Part shown: in pieces, positions 27,015-36,215 of the stretch | How positions within the stretch are numbered: position 1 is the stretch's first letter | Layout of the letters: the number at the start of each line of letters is the position of its first letter | Source: Helicobacter apodemus | GTDB taxonomy: Bacteria > Campylobacterota > Campylobacteria > Campylobacterales > Helicobacteraceae | Length of the DNA stretch: 64,000 nt | Direction of reading: 5' to 3' | NCBI RefSeq assembly: GCF_000765745.2 | Contig: NZ_JRPC02000006.1 | Coordinates: forward strand, 23,670 to 87,669 | Made by a program: the position numbers and the translations under genes | Notes under the pieces: model-generated | Told to the model about the DNA's origin: nothing | Database searches by the model: none | The model's input: only the letters and a program-made list of their open reading frames with translations

Positions 27015-29258
27015 GTGAGTCTTCAAACCCTTTATTTGTTTTCTACTTCAAGGGCTATTAAATTTTTCTATCAAAATCATCAAGGTTTTTTGCCTAGCAC
27101 CCAGAGTATTGGGGAGTTTTTGGAATTTATTTTAAGGGTTGAAAATAAAGTTAAGATTCCAGATTTTTTACGCCTTATTTATCTCTATGAAGCCATTAGA
27201 GAGAATCAAACTAAGAGTTTTGGAGAGTTTGCAAAGAATTTTTCACAATTTCTTTTAAATTCTAGTTTTTTTTTGAAGTTTTATGATGAGCTATGTGCAG
27301 AGTGTATAGTATTAGAACAGCTAGAGAAACTTGATATTTATGCCTTTTATGATGATCACTTGAAAGTATTAAAAGCTATTTTTAAAACCTATAAGCAAAA
27401 GTTAGATTCTAATGGATTTTTTGATAAATATTTTTTAGAGGATTTTAAAATTACTTTTGATCTTTTAAAAAATTATCATCAAATTGAAATTGCTTTAGAT
27501 GGGTTTTTAAGTCGATTTGAAATGTTGGTTTTTGAGGAGATTTCTTTTTATAAGCCTGTTTTTTTTAAGCTTGATATTCAAGTTTTTAATCAAAAGTATT
27601 ATGAAAATCTTTTTAATCTCTCTTTAGATTTTGGTGAAGTTATGGTGAAATTAGAATCTCAAAAAATAGAAAAAGTTTTTTTTAAAAAAAATAGTGATGA
27701 TAAAGCAGGGGCGATTCATATTTTACAAACCCCAGATAGAATTACCCAAGTTGGGGCTAGTTTTATGCAAATTGATAAATGGTTAGCTAAGGGTATTACA
27801 CCAGAGGAAATTTGTGTGATTTTACCCAATGAGGATTTTATTAAATATCTTCAGCTTTTTGATAAAGCAAGGAATTTTAATTTTGCAATGGGTAAAAAAA
27901 TAACAGAAACTTCCCTGTTTAAGCTTTTATTAGAATCTTTAGAAAAATTTAAAGACTTAGAATCTTTAGAGACTTTTTTGGCAGAATTTAAAGAAGAAAC
28001 CCAAGAAGATAAAAAAGTTAAAACAAGATTTTACGAAGTTTTAGAGAAATTTTATTGTGGGCTAAAATATCTCCATCATTTATCCCCAAAAGATCAAATA
28101 GTGGCTTTTCTTTTTATGTTAGAGCAAGAAAGTTTGGATGATGTGGGGGGAGGTAGAATTAGTGTAATGGGGATTTTAGAGACAAGGGGAATAAGGTTTA
28201 ATTATGTTTTAATTCCAGAATTTATAGAGGAAAATGTTCCCGCTTTAAGCCATAAAGATATTTTTTTAAATACTACAATACGGCAAAAAGTTGGGTTACC
28301 TACTAGGGTAGATAGGGAGAATTTACAAAAATATTATTATTCGCAGCTTTTTAAAAGATCTAAAGAGGTATGGATTTTAACTCTTGATAACCAAGAGGAT
28401 AAGCCCTCAAGGTTTTTATTAGATGAGAGGGTATTTTCGCAAAAACAAGTCTTAGAGGGTAATGTTTTAGCATTTGGGCAATATTTTTTGCGTGGGAGGG
28501 CGTTAAATTATCAAGAAGTGGAGATTATAGAGCCTTTAGAGCTTGAATTTAGTCCAACTAGTCTGGAGTGTTTCTTAACTTGTAAAAGGAAGTATTATTA
28601 TCGCTACATACAAGGATTCAAAGAGAGAAAAGAGACTTTTAATATAGGAAGCAAAGTTCATAAGGCTTTGCAGGAGGGCTTTAGTGAGTTTTTAGAAAAA
28701 AGGGATTTTCAGCAAGTTATTCAAAAAACTTATGAAAGTTTAGAAATTTCTTTAAATCAACAAGAAAAATTTTTAAGCCAATTAGCTAAAAAATATTTAG
28801 AAGTCTTTTTCAAAAAAGAGGAAAAAAGATTGCAAGAAGGGTGGATACCTTTAGCCCTTGAGAGGGAGTTTTCTATGAAATTTTGTGGCATTCCTTTTTA
28901 TGGGAAGATAGATAGGATTGATAAAAGGGGTGAAGAAATTTTGATTTTAGATTATAAATATAAAAAAGAAATACAATGCGACACCCTCAAAAATTATGAA
29001 AAATCTAAAGATTTTCAACTTGCTATTTATGCTTTAGCGGTCAAAGAGTTTGGTTTAGGAGAATCTATTGAAGCTGCTTTTTATAGTATTTGCCAATCAC
29101 AAATTGTTTATGAGGAAGTATTAGTGCAAAAGCAAGAATATTTATCCAAGTATTTAGCAGAGATTAAATCTAAGGCAAAAGCCATTTCTTTTGAGCTTAC
29201 TTCCAAAAGGGAAGTTTGTAGAAATTGTGTGTTTATTTATCTTTGCAACCGCTATTAA
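27015..29258 (+). CDS. addB: AddB-like subunit of the AddAB helicase-nuclease
   Basis: A 747-residue protein that starts with GTG directly after the tkt stop. The N-terminal two thirds look like a degenerate UvrD-type helicase core without a P-loop. The C-terminus is a PD-(D/E)xK nuclease: SPTSLECFLTCKRKYYYRY, GSKVHKALQEGF, GKIDRID, ILDYKYKKE and QLAIYAL. The terminal CRNCVFIYLC (Cys735, 738, 744), with an earlier Cys near LECFLTCK, forms the Fe-S staple typical of AddB. AddAB processes double-strand ends for RecA. No addA lies in the window; both UvrD-type genes at 44.9 and 61.7 kb are shorter and lack a nuclease domain. Confidence 0.78.
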   Translation: MSLQTLYLFSTSRAIKFFYQNHQGFLPSTQSIGEFLEFILRVENKVKIPDFLRLIYLYEAIRENQTKSFGEFAKNFSQFLLNSSFFLKFYDELCAECIVLEQLEKLDIYAFYDDHLKVLKAIFKTYKQKLDSNGFFDKYFLEDFKITFDLLKNYHQIEIALDGFLSRFEMLVFEEISFYKPVFFKLDIQVFNQKYYENLFNLSLDFGEVMVKLESQKIEKVFFKKNSDDKAGAIHILQTPDRITQVGASFMQIDKWLAKGITPEEICVILPNEDFIKYLQLFDKARNFNFAMGKKITETSLFKLLLESLEKFKDLESLETFLAEFKEETQEDKKVKTRFYEVLEKFYCGLKYLHHLSPKDQIVAFLFMLEQESLDDVGGGRISVMGILETRGIRFNYVLIPEFIEENVPALSHKDIFLNTTIRQKVGLPTRVDRENLQKYYYSQLFKRSKEVWILTLDNQEDKPSRFLLDERVFSQKQVLEGNVLAFGQYFLRGRALNYQEVEIIEPLELEFSPTSLECFLTCKRKYYYRYIQGFKERKETFNIGSKVHKALQEGFSEFLEKRDFQQVIQKTYESLEISLNQQEKFLSQLAKKYLEVFFKKEEKRLQEGWIPLALEREFSMKFCGIPFYGKIDRIDKRGEEILILDYKYKKEIQCDTLKNYEKSKDFQLAIYALAVKEFGLGESIEAAFYSICQSQIVYEEVLVQKQEYLSKYLAEIKSKAKAISFELTSKREVCRNCVFIYLCNRY

Positions 29259-29736
29259 TAATTCTTAAAAGGCGATAAATAAAGAGTATAAATAAACTTG
29301 CCATAAGGACTTTAAAGACTAAAACAGATTGATGATGCATAGTGGCAAAAGTTTCACTATAAAAAGATTCTTCCCCTAAACTTTGTGCTTCTACGATAAA
29401 GGGGGTGTAATAGAGGGTAAAAAGAAAAATCAAAATAACATTAATAAGTCCCAATAAAGGGGTAACTTTTTTTCTACAGACACTTAAAGTAAAGATTTCA
29501 TAAATGAGGATATAGAGGGCTAAAATATTCAAGAGAACGTTAAGTTTTATGAAAATAGAAGTCATTAGGACTCCTGATTGAAATGTTGTGATTTCTAAAT
29601 TTTTAACAATTTCTGCAGCACGAAAAATAGAAGAGGTTGCAAAAGCTCCACTTGCTAAAGCTGCTCCTAGAGAGACAGCAATAAGCAATAAATAGAGGGT
29701 TAAAAAGTAGGGGCGGAGTTTAAATAAATGTTGCAT
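29233..29736 (-). CDS. DUF4149-like membrane protein
   Basis: A 167-residue membrane protein with four predicted helices (about 12-32, 55-82, 93-113 and 135-155). The pattern SLGAALASGAFATSSIF followed by a helix pair and a final H-x-x-S helix resembles DUF4149 (TMEM205-like) proteins, whose function is unknown. Its 3' end overlaps the convergent addB by 26 bases. The family call rests on pattern recognition only. Confidence 0.62.
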   Translation of the reverse strand: MQHLFKLRPYFLTLYLLLIAVSLGAALASGAFATSSIFRAAEIVKNLEITTFQSGVLMTSIFIKLNVLLNILALYILIYEIFTLSVCRKKVTPLLGLINVILIFLFTLYYTPFIVEAQSLGEESFYSETFATMHHQSVLVFKVLMASLFILFIYRLLRIINSGCKDK

Positions 29737-29789
29737 AACTTAAGCCTTTAATGATAGAATTTGCCAAAATTATAGCATAAGGGTGCAAA

Positions 29790-30545
29790 ATGTGGATTTT
29801 ATTCTCACCTAGTGAAAAGAAAAGAACTTCCCATTCACAAGAAATACAAAGCAAAAAAGGGTTTTATAAGGATTTTTTAACCCCCAATTTAAAAGAAGTT
29901 TTAGATTCTTATCATGCTTTTTTAACAAGTGCAAGCGATGAAGAATTAAAGAGACTCTTAGGAGTTAAGAAGCTTAATATAGATGAAATAGCTTTATTGC
30001 AAAATATCTTTAAAACTCCGCTGTTGAAGGCTATTTTGCGTTATGATGGCGTAGCTTTTAGAGCCCTTGATTATGAAAATTTGCCTTTAAACTCTCAAGA
30101 ATATATTGATAGGCAAGTTTTAATCTTTTCTAATCTTTTTGGTTTGTTGAGGGCTAATTGTTGTATTCCTTATTATGATGTAAAACAAGGGATCGGATTT
30201 TTGGAATTTGAGAGTAAAAAGTTTTATGCTAGTTATAAAGAAAAATATTTCCAATTTTTAGATAAAGAAAAAGAGATTTTAGATTTAAGGGCAGGATTTT
30301 ATCAACAATGCCTCCCAATACCTCCTAAATTTTTAGTCTATGAGCCTATTTTTATAAAAAACCAAAAAAAGGTCAGCCATTATGCGAAATATTATCGGGG
30401 TATTTTGTTAAAAGAATGTGCAAATAAGAATGTAAAAACCCTAAGTGAGTTAGAAAATTTGCTAATTGAGGGATTGAAGATTCTTGATATAAAGAGGGAT
30501 ATAACTACTTCTAAAGTCTTTATTTATTATGAAGTAACCCCTTAA
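29790..30545 (+). CDS. yaaA: YaaA / UPF0246 peroxide-stress protein
   Basis: A 251-residue member of the YaaA family, opening with the typical WILFSPSEKK and ending with YAKYYRGILLKECA and LENLLIEGLKI blocks. E. coli YaaA limits intracellular free iron and DNA damage under hydrogen peroxide and binds DNA. The protein is cytosolic with no signal peptide. It starts 53 bases from the divergent DUF4149-like gene and is followed after 36 bases by fabG. The catalase gene is elsewhere (42.8 kb). Confidence 0.87.
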   Translation: MWILFSPSEKKRTSHSQEIQSKKGFYKDFLTPNLKEVLDSYHAFLTSASDEELKRLLGVKKLNIDEIALLQNIFKTPLLKAILRYDGVAFRALDYENLPLNSQEYIDRQVLIFSNLFGLLRANCCIPYYDVKQGIGFLEFESKKFYASYKEKYFQFLDKEKEILDLRAGFYQQCLPIPPKFLVYEPIFIKNQKKVSHYAKYYRGILLKECANKNVKTLSELENLLIEGLKILDIKRDITTSKVFIYYEVTP

Positions 30546-30581
30546 TTTAGGTATAATACACCTTTATTTTTAAGGATTATT

Positions 30582-31325
30582 ATGAAGTTTTATGGTAAAA
30601 ATGTTTTAATTACGGGTTCTAGTAAAGGGATTGGGGCTGATATTGCAAGATTGCTTGCACAAATGGGATTAAAAGTATGGATTAATTATCGCTCTAAACC
30701 CGAAGTTGCAGATAGTCTAAAAAATTCAATTGAAAAACAAGGTGGCAAAGCAGCTGTTATTTGCTTTGATGCTACTAATGAAGCACAATTTATAGAGGCT
30801 TTAGCACTTATTGCTAATAGTGATGGGGAGTTAGGTTATTTAGTTAATAATGCAGGTATTACTAATGATAAGCTTTCAATGCGTATGAAAGTAGAGGAAT
30901 TTAATGCTGTATTAGATGCTAATTTACTCTCTTGTTTTATTGGTTGTAAAGAGGCACTTAAAATTATGCGTAAGCAGGGCTATGGCAGTGTTGTTAATAT
31001 TGCTTCTATTATCGGTGAGATTGGGAATATAGGGCAATGTAATTATGCAGCAAGTAAGGGTGGTATGATAGCTATGACAAAATCTTTTGCCAAAGAAGGT
31101 GGTAGCAAAAAAATTCGCTTTAATTGTGTTACTCCGGGATTTATTCAAAGTGATATGACAAATAAACTTAAAGAAGAGATACAACAATCTTATATTGCTA
31201 ATATTCCCTTGGGATGTTTTGGAAGCGGAGAGGAAGTAGCAGGAGCGGTTGCATTTTTGCTTTCTGATTATGCAAATTATATTACAGGAGAAGTTTTAAA
31301 GGTTAATGGTGGGTTGTATATGTAG
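30582..31325 (+). CDS. fabG: 3-oxoacyl-[acyl-carrier-protein] reductase
   Basis: A 247-residue short-chain dehydrogenase of type II fatty acid synthesis. The NADPH loop TGSSKGIG is at 11-18, NNAGIT at 89-94, and the catalytic Asn114, Ser142, Tyr155 and Lys159 (YAASKGG) are all present. It leads the group fabG-acpP-fabF-accA, an order known from H. pylori. Between fabG and acpP lies a short AT-rich inverted repeat (31333-31352). Length is normal. Confidence 0.95.
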   Translation: MKFYGKNVLITGSSKGIGADIARLLAQMGLKVWINYRSKPEVADSLKNSIEKQGGKAAVICFDATNEAQFIEALALIANSDGELGYLVNNAGITNDKLSMRMKVEEFNAVLDANLLSCFIGCKEALKIMRKQGYGSVVNIASIIGEIGNIGQCNYAASKGGMIAMTKSFAKEGGSKKIRFNCVTPGFIQSDMTNKLKEEIQQSYIANIPLGCFGSGEEVAGAVAFLLSDYANYITGEVLKVNGGLYM

Positions 31326-31405
31326 AAATTTGAAGTTTTTTAAGAAAAACTTAGCTACAATACATTCTTTATTTTAAATATTGAAAAAATTAAGGAGAAT
31401 GCTAT

Positions 31406-31639
31406 ATGGCAATATTTGATGATGTAAAAGCTGTGGTAGTAGAACAATTAAACGTAAATGAAGGTGAGGTTAAATCAGAATCTAAATTTGTTGATGATTT
31501 AGGAGCTGATTCTTTAGATGTTGTTGAATTGGTAATGGCATTAGAAGAGAAGTTTGAGATTGAAATTCCTGATGAAGATGCGGAGAATATTGCAACAGTA
31601 GGCGATGTGGTGGCTTATATTGAAAAGATAAAATCTTAA
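31406..31639 (+). CDS. acpP: acyl carrier protein
   Basis: A 77-residue acidic ACP. Ser36 in [16 protein letters not shown] receives 4'-phosphopantetheine, added by AcpS (6207-6563). A strong ribosome-binding site (AAGGAGAATG) precedes the ATG. It is followed by a hairpin (31651-31674) before fabF, which could help make ACP more abundant than the enzymes of the operon. Confidence 0.97.
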   Translation: MAIFDDVKAVVVEQLNVNEGEVKSESKFVDDLGADSLDVVELVMALEEKFEIEIPDEDAENIATVGDVVAYIEKIKS

Positions 31640-31650
31640 ATTATATTTAA

Positions 31651-31674
31651 ATAGTATGTCTTTTGGCATACTAT
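31651..31674 (+). promoter_or_regulatory. intergenic hairpin between acpP and fabF
   Basis: A ten-base-pair stem (ATAGTATGTC with GGCATACTAT, one G-U pair) closes a UUUU loop. No U tract follows on the plus strand, so it is not a canonical intrinsic terminator. It may act as a processing or 3'-stabilising structure for the acpP transcript or as a partial attenuator before fabF. Confidence 0.5.
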
Positions 31675-31709
31675 AAAAAGTATTTTATTAAAGTTTTTAA
31701 GGGAGAGGT

Positions 31710-32945
31710 ATGAGACGCGTTGTAGTTACAGGTATCGGAATGATTAATGCTTTAGGGTTAAATAGAGAGGATTCTTTTGAAGCTATTGTTGAGGGAAAAT
31801 GTGGAATTAAAACAATCTCCTCTTTTGATATTTCTGAATTTCCTGTGAAAATTGCTGCAGAAATTACTAATTTTGATCCCGTTAGTGTAATGGATGCTAA
31901 AGAAGTAAAAAAGGCTGATAGGTTTATTCAGCTTGGGATTAAGGCTGCTAAAGAAGCTATGGAAGATAGTGAATTTTTTGATTCACAAGGGGGTTTAGCT
32001 AGTAGTATTGATAGAGAACGTTTTGGCATATCTTCTGCTTCGGGTATTGGTGGTTTAGGAAATATTGAAAAAAATTCTGTGATTAATTTTGATAAAGGAC
32101 CTAAAAGAATTTCCCCTTTTTTTATCCCTTCTGCATTAGTAAATATGTTGGGTGGATTTATTTCTATTGATTTTTCACTTAAAGGTCCAAACTTGGCAAG
32201 TGTTACGGCTTGTGCAGCCGGGACACACGGCATTATTGAAGCGGCAAAAACAATTATGCTAAATCAAGCCGATAGAATGTTGGTAGTTGCAGCGGAATCT
32301 GCTATTTGTGGTGTTGGCATTGGTGGGTTTGCTGCTATGAAAGCGCTTTGTGATAGGAATGATGAGCCACAATTTGCTTCTTGTCCATTTGATGCTAAAA
32401 GAAGTGGTTTTGTTATGGGAGAGGGTGCGGCTGCCTTAGTTTTAGAAGAATATGAGATGGCAAGGGCAAGAGGAGCTAAGATTTATGCAGAATTAATTGG
32501 TTTTGGTGAGAGTGGTGATGCTAATCATATCACAGCTCCAGCTCCAGAGGGAGAGGGTGCTTACCGAGCTATGCGTAATGCTCTAAAAATGGCAAATGCT
32601 AAGATAGATTATATTAATGCTCATGGAACTAGCACAAAATATAATGACTTATACGAGACTTTAGCACTTAAGAAAGCTTTCAATGGTGATGTTCCTCTTG
32701 TAAGTTCTACAAAAGGTCAAATAGGGCATTGCTTAGGGGCAGCAGGTGGTATAGAGGCCGTTATTTCCATTATGGCTATGCAAAAGGGTATTTTGCCGCC
32801 AACAATTAATCAATTACAAAAAGATCCAGAATGTGATTTGGATTATATACCTAATATAGCTAGGGAAGCTAATATTAATACTATTATGAGCAATTCCTTT
32901 GGTTTTGGCGGAACTAATGGGGTTGTTATTTTTAAGAAGGTGTAA
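31710..32945 (+). CDS. fabF: 3-oxoacyl-[acyl-carrier-protein] synthase II
   Basis: A 411-residue KAS II condensing enzyme. The Cys-His-His triad is present as Cys168 (TACAAGTHG), His305 ([11 protein letters not shown]) and His340 ([12 protein letters not shown]). The C-terminal [10 protein letters not shown] loop is intact. Starts with ATG behind GGGAGAGGT. accA starts two bases after its stop. Together these supply the elongation and malonyl-CoA steps of fatty acid synthesis. Confidence 0.95.
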   Translation: MRRVVVTGIGMINALGLNREDSFEAIVEGKCGIKTISSFDISEFPVKIAAEITNFDPVSVMDAKEVKKADRFIQLGIKAAKEAMEDSEFFDSQGGLASSIDRERFGISSASGIGGLGNIEKNSVINFDKGPKRISPFFIPSALVNMLGGFISIDFSLKGPNLASVTACAAGTHGIIEAAKTIMLNQADRMLVVAAESAICGVGIGGFAAMKALCDRNDEPQFASCPFDAKRSGFVMGEGAAALVLEEYEMARARGAKIYAELIGFGESGDANHITAPAPEGEGAYRAMRNALKMANAKIDYINAHGTSTKYNDLYETLALKKAFNGDVPLVSSTKGQIGHCLGAAGGIEAVISIMAMQKGILPPTINQLQKDPECDLDYIPNIAREANINTIMSNSFGFGGTNGVVIFKKV

Positions 32946-32947
32946 GT

Positions 32948-33874
32948 TTGCCAACTTATTTGGAATTTGAAACAAAGATTAAAACACTTCAAGAGAGTAT
33001 CACAACTGCACAGCTTAAAAATGATATTCACGCAATTGAGATTTTACAAAAGGATTTAGATAAAGAAATACATAAGGTGTATTCTAATCTCTCTGATTAC
33101 CAGAAGTTACAACTAGCACGGCATCCTGATCGTCCTTACACAATGGATTATATTAATTTGCTTTTAAAAGATTCGATGGAAATTCACGGCGATAGGCATT
33201 TTAGTGATGATAATGCTATTGTTTGTTATCTTGGGAAAATTGATAATCAAAAGGTTATGGTAATTGGGGAAGAGAAGGGGAGAGGGACGAAAAATAAAAT
33301 CCAAAGAAATTTTGGTATGCCAAATCCAGAGGGTTATCGTAAAGCTTTGCGGGTTGCAAAAATAGCAGAAAAATTTAATATTCCTCTATTAATGTTGATT
33401 GATACTCCAGGTGCTTATCCTGGTGTTGGTGCTGAAGAGAGGGGACAGAGTGAAGCTATAGCGAAAAATTTACAAGATTTTAGTGTTTTAAAGATACCAA
33501 CAATTTCTATTGTTATTGGAGAAGGTGGAAGCGGTGGAGCGTTAGCGATTGCTGTTGCGGATAGACTTGCTATGATGGAATATTCTGTCTTTAGTGTTAT
33601 TTCGCCTGAGGGTTGTGCGGCAATTTTGTGGAATGATCCTAGTAAAATTGAGAGTGCGACACAATCTATGAAAATTACTCCAGAAAGCCTTAAAGAAGCA
33701 GGCTTGATTGATGCGATTATAGAAGAACCAAAAATTGGCGCACATAGGGATAAGGAGATGGCGGCTAAGAAGATTAAAGAGTATTTTTTGACTTCTTTGC
33801 AAGAGATACGAGATGATAAGGATTATTTACAAAATCGTTATAAAAAAATAATGTCTTATGGGAGTTTTCAATAA
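32948..33874 (+). CDS. accA: acetyl-CoA carboxylase carboxyltransferase subunit alpha
   Basis: A 308-residue AccA reading from TTG at 32948, which has AAGG seven bases upstream inside the fabF end; no upstream ATG is available in frame. The carboxyltransferase core is clear: [43 protein letters not shown] and [10 protein letters not shown]. It forms malonyl-CoA with AccD, which is not in the window. Its last 17 bases overlapped the original start of the flavoprotein gene that follows and is now broken. Confidence 0.94.
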   Translation: MPTYLEFETKIKTLQESITTAQLKNDIHAIEILQKDLDKEIHKVYSNLSDYQKLQLARHPDRPYTMDYINLLLKDSMEIHGDRHFSDDNAIVCYLGKIDNQKVMVIGEEKGRGTKNKIQRNFGMPNPEGYRKALRVAKIAEKFNIPLLMLIDTPGAYPGVGAEERGQSEAIAKNLQDFSVLKIPTISIVIGEGGSGGALAIAVADRLAMMEYSVFSVISPEGCAAILWNDPSKIESATQSMKITPESLKEAGLIDAIIEEPKIGAHRDKEMAAKKIKEYFLTSLQEIRDDKDYLQNRYKKIMSYGSFQ

Positions 33875-34533
33875 TCCCTAAGATTATCATTGTTGGTGGT
33901 GGTGTAAGTGGTTTTTTGTGCCATTTTACTTTTAGAATTAGGATTGCCTATTTATCTTTTTGAGGAAAATAAGAATTTAGGTAAGAAACTTTTAGCAACA
34001 GGTAATGGATGTTGTAATATTCATAATACTTATACACACACTTCTTGTTATCAAAGTAGTAGCTTTAATATGTAAGTTATCCCATATATTTTAGAAATTT
34101 TAGTTTTTCAGCATTTCAAGAGTATTGCAAACAATTAGGTTTATTGCTTACTCAACAATTAGATGGTAGGGTATATCCAAACTCCCAGAGTGCCAAATCT
34201 GTTTTCGAAGTCTTTTCTTTGAGGTTAGAAGGGGGTAAAGTTAGAATCCACTTAGAAGGGGAAGTTTTAAAAATCCATAAGGATTCTAAACATTTTTTTA
34301 TGCAAAGCACTAAAGGAATCTATTAATATTCTTATGTAATACTTTCTTGTGGAAGTGAGCCATACCTAAAGCTTGGCGGGAGTAATAAGTGATTGGAGTT
34401 AGCAAGAAATCTTGGCTTGGAGATATTGACTACTTATCCCTCATTGGTTCCCTTAAGTCTTGATATTTATGGCTTAAGGGATTTAAGTGGTGTGAAATTG
34501 AAAGTTAAAATAACCCTAAAGGTTAATGGAGTT
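33858..34533 (+). pseudogene. 5' half of a disrupted HI0933/YhiN-family flavoprotein gene
   Basis: The original start is probably the ATG at 33858 inside the end of accA. Read across shifts, the sequence gives an FAD-binding fold (KIIIVGGGVSGF), the family motif GKKLLATGNGCCNIHN, then GLLLTQQLDGRVYPNSQSAK and PSLVPLSLDIYGLRDLSG. There are at least three frameshifts (near 33877, 33915 and 34060-34090) and in-frame stops near 34324 and 34390. At GAGTT (34529-34533) the sequence leaves the gene and enters foreign DNA. The 3' half continues at 40672. Family function (TIGR00275, BaiN-like reductases) is poorly known. Confidence 0.85.
34529..34533. repeat. left copy of 5-bp direct repeat GAGTT flanking the insert
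   Basis: GAGTT here and at 40672-40676 flanks the foreign segment. Joining the sequence before one copy to the sequence after the other restores an uninterrupted KVNGVPKKEVSDDLLFT reading in the flavoprotein gene. This is what a 5-bp target-site duplication would look like; microhomology is the alternative. Confidence 0.7.
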
Positions 34534-34851
34534 TATAGGGGATAAAGACCATCCATTTCAACATTATGTTCTGCAATATTCGCAGTATCGGTAATATAAA
34601 GAGTGATTCCAAAATCTAAATTATACTTACCTTCAGTGTGTGTCCCCTTCTCTTTAAAATCTACGATTGTAGGTTCAACGCTCTGTATTTTCTCATTAAA
34701 TCTTTGCCAAAGATTTTTTTTGCCCCTGTGTCATCTTTGTAGTATAAACTCTATCGATAATTCCAAAGCTAACTCTTCTTTCATAATCATTAATGTATAA
34801 CATCACATCTCCATTTTTCTTTCTATATGGATTTACTTTAATCTTATTCAT
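34533..34851 (-). pseudogene. small unknown gene with a frameshift at an A8 tract, truncated at the insert edge
   Basis: The ATG at 34851 has AAGGA eight bases upstream. The first 43 codons read MNKIKVNPYRKKNGDVMLYI onwards, rich in charged residues. Translation then meets a run of eight A (34714-34721, as T on the plus strand) and stops soon after. With seven A the frame continues for about 60 more codons (KNLWQRFNEKIQ, YNLDFGITLYITD) to a stop formed by the junction itself. I do not recognise the family. Either the gene is decaying or the A8 tract switches it on and off. Confidence 0.5.
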
Positions 34852-34987
34852 CTCTTTTTCCTTATCTTTTGGATTTAAAACACTTTATTTGTGTTTAATG
34901 TTATAATTTTAACATATAAAAAGTATAAAGTCAAGATTTTTTCGTTTTATTTATGTTTTTTGATAAGAATATAACACTTTTAAAGTG

Positions 34988-35218
34988 TTATTTAGCGAGA
35001 ATTGCTTTAAGTGTATAGAAATCTTGTAATTGTTCTTTGAGTTTTAAATTTTCAAGATAAAGTTGTATCGCCTTTTTTAGTGGCTCACTAAGGTTTTCTT
35101 GCCTTGAGGAATTATTAATTGCACTCTCACTATACCCAATTCTCTCCCCTAGCTCTCTATAAGTAAGCCCTAGTTCTTTACAAGTCTTTTTAATGAGATT
35201 ATCACTATTTTTTGCCAT
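34988..35218 (-). CDS. small helix-turn-helix DNA-binding protein
   Basis: A 76-residue protein with a Cro/CI-like HTH: LGLTYRELGERIGYSESAIN gives the two helices, with Ser-Glu-Ser in the recognition helix. A Leu/Lys-rich C-terminal helix (LYLENLKLKEQLQDFYTL) could form a dimer. AAGGAT lies before the ATG. A role as repressor or Ner-like regulator of the phage-derived DNA it sits in is an inference. Nothing in it looks damaged. Confidence 0.68.
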   Translation of the reverse strand: MAKNSDNLIKKTCKELGLTYRELGERIGYSESAINNSSRQENLSEPLKKAIQLYLENLKLKEQLQDFYTLKAILAK

Positions 35219-35276
35219 TTTTATCCTTTTTAAAATTCTATTTAGAAAGCCTTTAAAAGCTTGTTAAATATAAGAT

Positions 35277-35504
35277 TCAAGACTTTAACTCTTTGTTCTT
35301 TTTCCATTTTTTAAGCCCAATAATTACCTTTTGGGCTTCTATAAGCGATAAGCTTTCTAAATACAAAGGGAGTCTGCCAACAATGCGTTTAATAAACTTT
35401 CTTAATCTTTTATTTGTGCCTTTTGCAAAAACTTTATGGATTCTTATTTTGTGATGCAATATTGAGTGTTTGCTTAAAATTTCTTTATCATATTGGCTGC
35501 CCAA
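35277..35504 (-). pseudogene. C-terminal fragment resembling Mu-like phage GemA (DUF1018)
   Basis: The last 40 residues (KFIKRIVGRLPLYLESLSLI then EAQKVIIGLKKW) follow the GemA/DUF1018 C-terminal pattern of a short helix KRxxG, L-x-x-LS and an EAxKVIxxLKKW helix. Only a TTG could start it at 35504; there is no ribosome-binding site and a stop codon sits two codons upstream in frame. I therefore read it as the remnant of a longer gene. GemA is an early Mu protein modulating host genes. The family call is from pattern memory, moderate confidence. Confidence 0.45.
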
Positions 35505-35761
35505 ATCTCAGCATGGCAAATTAAGCTTATAGCTATTGCTTATTCTACTATTTTCTCTACAAACAGCAGTTTTTATCTATCAATTCAGATATTTTGTTTT
35601 ATCCATTAACCTTTTCTTCAAAAATCTCTTTATAGTAGAATCAGATAAAAAACTAGAATCTTAAAAATCAAAAAGATTAAAGGGTAGGGTTACTGCATTA
35701 TTGAAGCGATGATTACATTGTTTAGCAATACCTATAAAATAATTATCAAAAAGGAGATAAA

Positions 35762-35980
35762 ATGAAAAAAATCTTTATGTTATTACTCTTTGCTTTTATT
35801 TCTTTAGAAGCTACCACAGAATGTAAAGATGGGAAAGAATGCTTTGAAAAAGCTTGGGAATTTTATAAGCAAAAGGGTTTTAAAAAAGCGAATGAGTTTT
35901 ACCAAAAGGCTTGTTATTTGGGCTACACTCAAAGCTGTTCTATTCTAATGAACTTTAATAACTTATGGTTAAATGCTTAA
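35762..35980 (+). CDS. short secreted Sel1/Hcp-like cysteine-rich protein
   Basis: A 72-residue protein with a signal peptide (MKKIFMLLLFAFISLEA) and a single Sel1-like repeat: CKDGKECFEKAWEFYKQKGF followed by KACYLGYTQSCSIL. Cysteines are spaced as in the Helicobacter cysteine-rich proteins (Hcp), where each repeat has a disulfide. Hcp proteins have several repeats; this one stops in the second, so it is probably a truncated copy. The ribosome-binding site AAGGAG is good. It precedes the S8 autotransporter by 222 bases containing no other convincing gene. Confidence 0.62.
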   Translation: MKKIFMLLLFAFISLEATTECKDGKECFEKAWEFYKQKGFKKANEFYQKACYLGYTQSCSILMNFNNLWLNA

Positions 35981-36140
35981 TAATCTAAACTCATTCACAA
36001 TACACAAAGGCAAGATAGCAGTTATACTTGCAACTGCTAATCTTTGTTGAAATGATACCAACGCATAAAATCTCATTACTCTTTATTCCCAATAATTAAA
36101 GTAAATATAAAATACAAAAAAATTGATAAAAGAATGTTTT

Positions 36141-36215
36141 ATGAAAACCTTAAGTAAAAAGCCTCTACAATTCATCCTCTCAAAATTTAATAAAGGGATA
36201 AAATGCGATTCTTAA
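36141..36215 (+). other. possible upstream ORF overlapping the S8 autotransporter start
   Basis: A 24-codon frame opens with MKTLSKKPLQFIL and ends inside the first codons of the autotransporter in another phase. With a one-base shift it would add a basic extension in front of the signal peptide, as in autotransporters with extended signal peptides. Its ribosome-binding site is weak. It may be a leader peptide, a frameshifted extension or chance. Confidence 0.3.

Noticed and set aside
34144..34326. 60-residue ORF as a stand-alone small protein
   Set aside because: It is an in-frame piece of the decayed HI0933-family gene.
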